Positions 56,385-64,000 of a DNA stretch of 64,000 bases are shown piece after piece; the stretch's first letter is position 1, and each line of letters starts with the position of its first letter. A program made the position numbers and the translations under genes. This stretch comes from Hexactinellida sp. DTS-2022. Lineage: Eukaryota > Porifera > Hexactinellida. Location: the NCBI GenBank assembly GCA_028753945.1, contig JAPNXP010000008.1, positions 2,232,001 to 2,296,000 on the forward strand, in the 5' to 3' direction. Under the pieces are notes generated by a model. It worked only from the letters and a program-made list of their open reading frames with translations. It did no database searches and was not told the origin of the DNA.

Positions 56385-58147
56385 TTGTCAAGGGTAAACT
56401 ACGTGAAATCGAAAAATATTGATGCCTGGAATACTCAACCTTTTGTTCCAGTTGAAGCACAGGATCTCAATTTTCCCAAGAAACGGAAATGTGTTTCTAC
56501 TGATGATTCACTCGTCACTGTAGCCACTGAAACTCTTTGCAGAAATTGCAATAGTCAAACTGCATGCTTAAATTGCTCCGATGGGATTTTTACTGAACAA
56601 AATTCTGACCAGCGAAAACACATCAGTGAGTTGAAATTGGAATCCCGAAGGTCTAGGCTCAAAGTCTTAATGCAGCCATTAATTTTATAGCTAGTCGTGA
56701 AGATGTTAACGGAAAGGATATTGGAACCTATGCACTCAAATTAATTTCTAATGTTGAGCATGACAGGAAGGTATCTAATGTCTGTTCTGAAATTTTCGAA
56801 ACAGGTACTTTTGCACAGCCCCTGAAACACTTACCAATTGAAAAAATTGCTTTCTTCCTTGATAGATTGGAAATTGGTAAAAAAAACACTCGAACATTCG
56901 AAAATTATGCAATACAGAGGGGATTATTTTTCCAACATATAAAAAAGTTGCTTCATTTCGATCCGAAATCTCTCTTTCATATTGAATTAAATTAATCGAA
57001 TGTGATGGGCAAATAGTTGGTGCAGGTTACTCTTATTTCGAGATCATACAACACACCACTGAAAAGATTCTAAAAATGTTTACAGTAGATCCAGGACAAT
57101 ACCCAATAGAAGTAGAAATTGCAGATGGGCTCGATGGTTCAGGTAGTCATAGAATCTACAACCAAATAAGCAACAACCCCATTTTTTCAACCAAAAACTT
57201 TTACTGTTTGCTTTCAATGTACTTTCGATTAAGGACAGAAACTCTACTACACCATGGTACAACAACCTTCCGAATTCACCTTTTACCACTCGACCAGTTA
57301 GTTTGTTGGCCAAGAACGAATCTATTGATACAGTTGAATTTCAGATGAAATAATTTATCAACCCTCCAACAATGCAACTCGAAAAAGATGGCATGGAGTT
57401 ATCAGGTGGCCACTGTATTGTTATAGTACGTCGTATGTCAAAAATATTGAGTAGTGCTGGTGGCGTTTCTTGCCAATTATGCACTATGACACATGTTCAG
57501 CTCAAAGACCTTGAGCTAATAAGATCTGGTTTCCCGATTAACCGCTAGATTCAAGATGCGATTGCACTGTTTAATGACATTGATCAAGAAGAATTTCTAA
57601 AGTTAGATTCTAATTCGAGATTTGGTTTAACTTATCCACAAAACTTCTACTTTAGATATTATCCCGGCATCACCTCTCCATAGCTATTTATGCGTATTCC
57701 GCTGGTTGATGTTGCTTATATATCACCTCGATGCAGGGTCACATAAATGGTCTCCAACATCTCCATTGATACAGACATCCATGAAACGAGTTAGAGCTAT
57801 ATTAACAGAAAAAACCGGTTTTCAAATTGATCTTCCATCCTCCGATGGAGGTACCACTACAACTGGAAATGTTGCAAGAGATTGTTTTTCTGATAAACGC
57901 CACTTCTCGAAGTGGGCAACCTCTACCATTAGCGAGAAAGATCGAGAATTAATCCAAATATTACACCAAAATCTTTCCGCTATTTTAAGGTTATTTAACA
58001 GCAGCCACAAAATCGATACAACACAATTTAATGTACATACTTTGCAATGCTACTTATGAATATATTGCAGTAACATTCCACTGGGCTAATATTACCCCAT
58101 CACTCCACAAATTGCTGGCCCATTCCGCAGACTGTTTCCTTGGATAA
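56385..58147 (+). pseudogene. RAG1-like transposase relic
   Basis: Consecutive frames align in order with the RAG1 core. These are a helical stretch (56669-56995), EVEIADGLDGSGSH at about 57112 with D (57124-57126) in the place of RAG1 D600 (CDGMGD), and SLLAKNESIDTV (about 57300) in the place of the second acidic site. CQLC follows at 57471-57482 (RAG1 zinc ligands C727/C730), then DQEEFLKLDSN, HLDAGSHKWSPTS and SDGGTTTTGNVARDCF (compare NGNFARKLM). Last comes LHKLLAHSAD at 58103-58132, with two His spaced as RAG1 H937/H942. It ends before the third acidic site (E962). At least five stops or frame changes separate the pieces, and no RAG2-like gene is present. Transib is the main alternative; the CQLC and the His pair favour RAG1-like. 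Confidence 0.72.
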
Positions 58148-59121
58148 AGGAGAAGCTATATATGTATAGGCCAAAATTAATGTATTTAGTTGACATAATC
58201 ATTCTATGGTTTAATCCTGTTTATATTAGCAATTACTTATCCTTATTTAATAACTATGATGCAAAGTTTCGACAATTCATGGTATGGGGGAATCTTTCCT
58301 GGGGGGGGGGGGAATCCCAGGGCCCCCCCTCTGTATCAAACCCTGATCTAGAAAGAAAATTCTCATTCGAAGTAAACATATAAACATAAAAGATATTCTT
58401 GTTAGGTTGACAACTCAGAGTGATCCCATACTCGCTAACTACCAATTTTCAATTATCAGCAAAAATATATATTGAAAATTTAACCCAACAGGATCTTATT
58501 GTGGATAACTTAACATTGTGTAAGTAAGATCAGCAAGGATGTAAAGACTGCATGTTATGAAAAATTACTTGATTAATAGAGGTTATTTCCATTGCTAGAT
58601 AAGTTTAGCTTACTTATACATGTCTGATAGTTTATATGCAGTATATGTAGTAGTGATTCATACTTGATCATTTATTGTAAATTATGATTACGTTATGTTT
58701 CAAACAATTGAAATCGTACAACTAAAGTAAATGTCTCAATAGATTCCTAGACATCGATAACCTATAGGTTGGTAGTATATTCTACGGGTCTATCTCGATC
58801 CATCAAGGAGTTATCCAATAAAAACAAATAAGTGTCCATTTATGATGACGTCATATCTCACACATTTTAAGCTATACAATTAAAGTAAATGTCTCAAAAG
58901 GTTCCTAGACATCGATAGCCAATTAGTTGTTAATACTTTTCGAATGGCTAGCTGTGCTCTAAATACCTAATCGTTGTAAACTCCAAATTTTCCAACTGGA
59001 CATAATTCGAGGGTGCTAAACGTGAGTAATTTCAAGCATAATGACCCCAATAAACGTCCCGTTCCATGTGGCGTTATGCATATTTATCTGGCCTATCGCG
59101 TTATCTGGATTAGCTCGAATA
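58148..59121. other. Stretch without recognised genes
   Basis: It contains a G-run and C-run block (58298-58331) that could be a MITE end, and a duplicated block (AAAGTAAATGTCTCAA near 58723 and 58876, each followed by TTCCTAGACATCGATA). Nothing else is supported. Confidence 0.5.
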
Positions 59122-59371
59122 CCGTATTTCCCCGAATAAGCGCTGGGTCAATAAAAAATGACATTGGTATGATAAAATTTAATTACATTAGTTGATCACT
59201 GGAGTCAAATTCCATTGATTTCGGCAACTTCGGTATGATACTGTCTGTCGGTGATAACAATTAGAACCGACCTAAGTACTATAGTATTCTGGATTTTTCT
59301 CAAAAATTTTTTAGGACTATTTTAAGCCACGAAAACTATAAGCGCCGGGGCGCTAATTCGGGGAAATACGG
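59122..59371. mobile_element. TA-target MITE with CCCCGAATAAG ends, copy 3
   Basis: The ends CCGTATTTCCCCGAATAAGC and inverted CGGGGAAATACGG are flanked by TA (59120-59121, 59372-59373). It is 250 bp, closely similar to 10047-10284 in inverted orientation. Confidence 0.88.
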
Positions 59372-59846
59372 TATATCTTCCTGGACCCTTGATGTCTGCG
59401 AATTCATCACATGGAGATAAACATAATTCGAGAGTCATTTCGAGCACAAAATGACCAAGCACATACCATTACTTTTAATATTATACAGAGTTCTCTAGCG
59501 TGTCGAGTTATCAGCGTTAAATTCGATGAAATACCATGGACCTCAGTGAATGCGACAAATTCTACACCTGGAGCTGAGCATAATTCGCTACTACTAAAGC
59601 TTACAAGACTCAATTCAATCTAAAATTATGGCAAGGAAAGTCGCTCTCTATTTGCGGTATGAAGATTCCTCAAGGTCATTCCATTTTCATTTTAGACTCC
59701 ATCAAATAAGTGGAAATCTTTAAATTCGGCAATTTCAACACCTGGATGTGAGAACAACTTACAAATTACTAACGTTGAAACCGAATACTAATATAATTGG
59801 TTCAACCGAATATTATTTGCCGAATAGTTTATTTTTGGTTACCAAC

Positions 59847-59891
59847 ATGATATGATATGATATGATATGATATGATATGATATGATATGAA
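59847..59891. repeat. (ATATG)n pentanucleotide microsatellite
   Basis: About nine uninterrupted ATATG units. Confidence 0.95.
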
Positions 59892-60437
59892 TGATTATGA
59901 TATCACTATTCTGTATTCGGTCTCCCGAGCTAATATCATCAGTATTCGTTTTCGGTTGACGTAACCGAATATTATCGAGCCATTTGTAAATACGCTCCTA
60001 ATCCTGGTTTGATCCAATTTTTATACGCCTAAATCTCAAATTAATGTTGCGGTATAGGAGAAGATACCAATTTTTCGCGCTTACTCACCCGAAGATATGT
60101 ATTCGTATTGGGTAGGGAAACTATTCATGAATTATGATATTCGGTTAAAGCGGTTTCAACCTTGCCAAATTACATATTAATTCATTATTTCATACTTTAT
60201 TTTACTTTTTTGATGTTATTTATATTCTTTCTTGTATGCCCAACTAGCCAAGTTCTGCTCCTAATTCACTACTGGATATTGCAATGTTCAAAGTGGTATT
60301 ACTATATTTCACATTCATTCAAGACCGCAATTCCTTGTTTAGAAATGTAAATTGTTTCTGCATAGGAATGGTAATTATTTTCAGTATTTATTTGATGACC
60401 TCACTATTAAACATCAGCGGCGGAATCCAACGAAGAT

Positions 60438-61324
60438 TAGAGGTGCACCGGATCAGGCCGGATCTCCCCATTTGTGGTGGATCCGGAATCCGTCAGATTC
60501 GAGATGAGGTTACCAGATCCACCGGATCCGAATCTGTATGCGTATCAACTATTTAATTGATTCTATTGATCAATAAGTAACCTCTAATCACTTACAAAAA
60601 CTATTCAATAGTGACATACTATACGCCAATTCAAATTTATTTAATTTTATGAAGTAATAGGAGACATAAACTATTTTTAAATATCTTTGATCGACAGATT
60701 GAGGAAAATATGGATAAGAAACTTCGAACTCAAGTTTGATCTGGATTGCTTAAAAATGTATTATTTTGAATAGACAATTACTTACAGTGGAACTCGCTTA
60801 GTTACTACTCGGCTTAAGACGTACTCTCGGATAATACGAACTACAGTCAACATCCGGTAACTCGAATGCCCGTTAACTCGAACATTCGTTATCTCGAACG
60901 AATTTTCATTTCCCCTTAGTCAACATCCGGTAACTCGAATGCCCGTAACTCGAACATTCGTTATCTCGAACGGATTAATCATTCCCCTGAGGGTTCGAGT
61001 ACCGGATGTTGACTGTATCCTCTAATATCGATTTCCCCCCTATCAATTGCATTATAAATAATTCGGTTAATACCTAATCGGATAAGAAGTTCCTCGGATA
61101 AGACCTACCGATTTTTATTCTCTAGTAAAATATATCTATTATATTTCAGTTGGACGTACTTAAAATTTTACCGTGTATCATCTAACAAGTCCGTATTAGA
61201 CTGATGGAATATTCAAAAGCGGACCCGGATCCGGTAAATCCGGTTCCGGCCGGATCTGTAGATCCAGAACCGGCGAGATCCGGATCCGGCCGGAACCAAA
61301 AAAAGTGGATCCGGTACATCTCTA
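60438..61324. mobile_element. hAT element with GGATCCGG subterminal repeats, copy 3
   Basis: An 887-bp copy in the orientation of copy 2, with ends TAGAGGTGCACCGG and CCGGTACATCTCTA. It is flanked by perfect 8-bp duplications ACGAAGAT (60430-60437, 61325-61332). It has one 29-bp internal unit (copy 1 has four) and a pogo MITE at 60844-61015. Confidence 0.9.
60844..61015. mobile_element. pogo/Tigger-type MITE nested in hAT copy 3
   Basis: The ends CAGTCAACATCCGGTAACTC and inverted ACCGGATGTTGACTG are flanked by TA (60842-60843, 61016-61017). The left terminal region is duplicated in tandem (60844-60906 and 60918-60978). hAT copy 2 has the empty site. Confidence 0.9.
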
Positions 61325-62646
61325 ACGAAGATGACAGCGAAAATTCTCGAATCTCTACATTGATAAACATTGATCAACAAATCTAAATATCCTCAAGGAT
61401 GGATTATTTGGATACTTTATAGTACATTTATGTTGTCTTGATAATCTGCGAATCTCTCAATCAACTGTATATGTTAAAACTGTCAGATATGGACAATGAT
61501 TGATAGTTCGTCTAAAGTTTGACATTATTTACCACTTGTACATAATGATCCCAGGTTTAATTGAATGTCTACTCTAGTGCATTGGTTAGAGTTTGGGGAT
61601 ACTTACCAAGTTCAAACCTAAACTAATTTTCATACTCAAGTATTGCACTCCCTAAACTTGTAGAGTATGACCGGCGGATGTGAATTTTCCTAGTATTGTA
61701 ATCATTTATACAAATTGATCTTATTGAACACAATTTTGGATTATACAAACAGATGTCAGGGTCAAACTACAAAATGTATTGGTTTGTCAAGTGCTGTAAA
61801 ATAAGAGTGCAATCAAACAGTCTAATATTCTCAAGTTGTAAAAGAGGAAAGATTATATCCGTAAAGATAGAGATTAATTTATGGAAATTATCAGCAGCTT
61901 GAAGTCCTATGAAGATGGGCCATCCTGAGAATTTTTGAATTACACATTATATGTGTTTGTGTGCTCCTTTGAAGTTTTTCCTGAATTTAGACACAAGACA
62001 ACCTCCTGCTTTTATCAGATAGGATATGATGCCTATTTTAATAAATGAATTGTATAAAACCTCGGATTTGTACCCCGAAACAAATCTGAGCTGTACAGCA
62101 AATCTAAGCTTTACAGAAGGACAAATCTCAAATCTGAGCTGTACAGAAGGATCTAGCAATATATTACTTTAAATTTTAGCCAATTGGTACTTAACAACAA
62201 AGCGAATAACCATAATGTTCCTACACCTGCCCCAAAGAAGCTCATAATAATTGCTTAATCTTAATACTTCTACTATCTAGTTTACATGTAATGATAGACT
62301 TGAGCTTGAATTTAGGCTGGGAGACAACTATGAACCGTATTTATATAGTATTCCCTCACTAGCCGAACGGGAGATCCAAAACTATTTCGTAAAATTTGGG
62401 AAAAAATCTTAAATATTTGTATTTTAAGTACAATGGAATTATAAAGAAATATAGGTAGCTTACTATGTATAAATTTTAGGTAGGATTAAAAGGTTTGGAC
62501 AAGTTTTGCTAGGATTATCGGGGTCTCATTTTATGAAGGCCAATAGAGAATGTATTACTTCACTAATCGTAGCAGTTTCTTTTTTGAATTGGAATAGCTC
62601 TTTCGGATTAGCTAAGGGGTACTGTACTACTTTGATATGTGTAGTT
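61325..62646. other. Stretch without recognised genes
   Basis: AT-rich, with a small local repeat of AATCTGAGCTGTACAG near 62085-62150. No terminal repeats or open frames are supported. Confidence 0.5.
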
Positions 62647-63290
62647 CAGTGGCTCCCAACCATTTTGAGTACTGTATAGTCCTAATGCATTTCAAGGTAA
62701 CCTAAAGTACCACCTACTACACATTCAATCGTGGTAATCCCCAGATTATGTTTAATTGAGCTAAAATAGGAAGGGTATGTCGACATGTGCATATATATGT
62801 ATATATCATTAATTAATTATATAATGACGAATCAATTATAAGAACTAATGTTTATGGACTTTACCAAAACTAAAACTAAAACTACTGAGCCTGTTTCTCA
62901 CATAAAAGTTTTGTGAGTCTCGGAGAGATTGTGGTAGTGGCGGCGCCGGGGGGGGCATGGCCCCCCCCTATTTTTAGGCTGCCCCCCTAGAATAACATTG
63001 TTGTATAGTGTGGCCCCCCCTGAAATCCCCCCTGGCCCCCCTAAGCTACCCTACCTGAAAATCCTGGCGCCGCCTCTGGATTGTGGCAACAGCTGTGACC
63101 AGGTTAGTTTCCAGGTTGAGTTTGTTCCTGTTCTTAGTCTTGAGGCGGGTCAATGCAGAGAATGTCACCTCACACAAGTATGTAGATTCAAAGAGCAACA
63201 GTTCATTCAAGGCATGTTTTTTCCCAATTCAGCATACTCTTTCCCCACATTACTCCAAAATTGGGTAAGTGGTGTGCTTGAGTACTACAT
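62647..63290 (-). pseudogene. hAT (ZBED5-like) transposase C-terminal relic with right end
   Basis: On the minus strand, about 65 codons (63280 down to 63087) read EYAELGKKHALNELLLF, STYLCEVTFSALTRLKTKN and LNLETNLVTAVATI, the dimerisation domain at the C-terminus of ZBED5/FAM200-type hAT transposases. After the MITE at 62935-63078 the frame resumes with SPRLTKLLCEKQAQ and a stop (62882-62884), the usual end of this family. A hAT end, CAGTGGCTCCCAACC, lies at 62647. Upstream coding is absent, so it is a truncated copy. Confidence 0.8.
62935..63078. mobile_element. GC-rich hAT-like MITE inside the hAT relic
   Basis: A 144-bp element with ends TAGTGGCGGCGCC and GGCGCCGCCTCTG, flanked by perfect 8-bp duplications GATTGTGG (62927-62934, 63079-63086). 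The interior is C/G runs. Removing it makes the transposase C-terminus continuous. Confidence 0.9.
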
Positions 63291-63444
63291 CTTTATCCCC
63301 CCTATCTGTGGACACGTCTATAAGGTTTTATTGAAGTCTGGCAGGAATACTGTTGTTAATGTCCACCTAAAATGGATTACGTATCAAGTCCCGTTTGGAT
63401 GACTTGTTTTCAGTGTTAGGGAAATATGAGTTGTAAACTCCGGT

Positions 63445-63520
63445 AATCGGACACTTCGTCTACGGACATTTCGTCTAACGGACATTTGGTATAATGGACA
63501 TTTCATATAGTGGACATCTC
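63445..63520. repeat. Short tandem repeat of GGACATTTCGTCTA units
   Basis: About five imperfect 16-18-bp units. It looks like the end of a pogo-type MITE, but no partner end was found. Confidence 0.6.
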
Positions 63521-63683
63521 GTAAATGATAGACATTATAAGCCAAGGGATTTCGTGATATATCATAGAAAAATAACAAAGGCAATGTATTTATATCTGAA
63601 TTCTTAATTAAATCTATGTTTAACTAGATTATTGTATGCAAATACGTATATCTGATTGTCCAGATAGTATATTATCAATTAAT

Positions 63684-64000
63684 TAACCGTAGACTGCCGG
63701 AGAGATTTTCAGGAAAATAGATAACCCTGTAGTTCTTTGTATTTAATATTTAGAACCTATTAATTTGAAATCCAACAAGAGCATAATAATATATCAACTA
63801 ACTAGAATTTAAAAAAAGATTTACTCAAGGATTTTGACAAAAAGTGATGACACATACATTATCTTTGAATCGATATATCGCCGTTGACATGTAAGTAATC
63901 CTTTGTTTCTAAATTTGAACAATCAAGACTATCTTGTTAGTTATTATATCTCAAAATTTGAACAAATCCGCCTCAGTAAACGAAAGTTACAACATTTAAA
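63684..64000. repeat. Dispersed repeat, inverted partner of 8445-8768
   Basis: It is the reverse complement of 8445-8768 with scattered differences and small gaps, and it runs off the window edge. Confidence 0.7.

Noticed and set aside
58290-58335. Regulatory GC box or CpG island
   Set aside because: It is a short G-run and C-run like those at MITE ends in 7570, 50510 and 62940, with no gene start nearby.

Overview
The window is strongly AT-rich eukaryotic DNA from an animal, most likely an invertebrate. The evidence is a nuclear receptor gene with a C4 zinc-finger DNA-binding domain, GT-AG introns inside transposons, and a mix of P/THAP, Ginger-type, hAT, pogo/Tigger, Tc1-type, Helitron and RAG1-like elements. 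I cannot place it more narrowly from sequence alone. Only two genes look like host genes: an apparently intronless nuclear receptor on the minus strand (29698-31188) and a small coiled-coil protein built from 14-residue repeats on the minus strand (47072-47527). There are no rRNA genes, CRISPR arrays or prokaryotic operons.

Layout. 1-8 kb: a Tc1-type MITE, a foldback with a perfect 32-bp palindrome, the 3' end of a P-like element, hAT MITEs with 8-bp target duplications, and tandem Helitron-like elements. 8-10.8 kb: mostly unique sequence with a few MITEs. 10.8-21.8 kb: one Ginger-type element (minus) split by a small element X, itself split by two P-like transposons (14104-17973 minus, 18078-21167 plus), each with a THAP-domain transposase and a perfect 7-bp target duplication. 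21.8-25.8 kb: a second Ginger-type copy, head-to-head with the first and carrying three MITEs. 26-27.8 kb: a hAT element and another P relic. 27.8-31.2 kb: low-repeat DNA with the nuclear receptor. 31.4-33.7 kb: MITE fragments.

33.7-46.1 kb: a third Ginger-type copy split by a P-type foldback MITE, a Helitron with an internal minisatellite (itself hit by two MITEs), and a block holding a tandem array of about 1.5-kb units with strong hairpins plus a long inverted repeat. 46-50 kb: the coiled-coil gene and a pogo-like element. 50.9-54.6 kb: a degraded P-like element (minus) carrying further MITEs. 56.0-58.2 kb: a tRNA-like relic and a broken RAG1-like transposase with recognisable catalytic-core and zinc-ligand motifs. 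59-64 kb: MITEs, a hAT element, and a ZBED/hAT transposase C-terminus interrupted by a MITE.

Several insertions can be proved inside the window, because a paralogous Ginger-type copy keeps the empty site. These fix target-duplication sizes (8 bp for hAT, 7 bp for P-like, none for Helitron) and give a relative order of events. The findings I rate highest are the RAG1-like fossil, the P-element nest with odd-length palindromic target sites, the hairpin-bearing tandem array with an embedded conserved reading frame, and the 14-residue-repeat protein.
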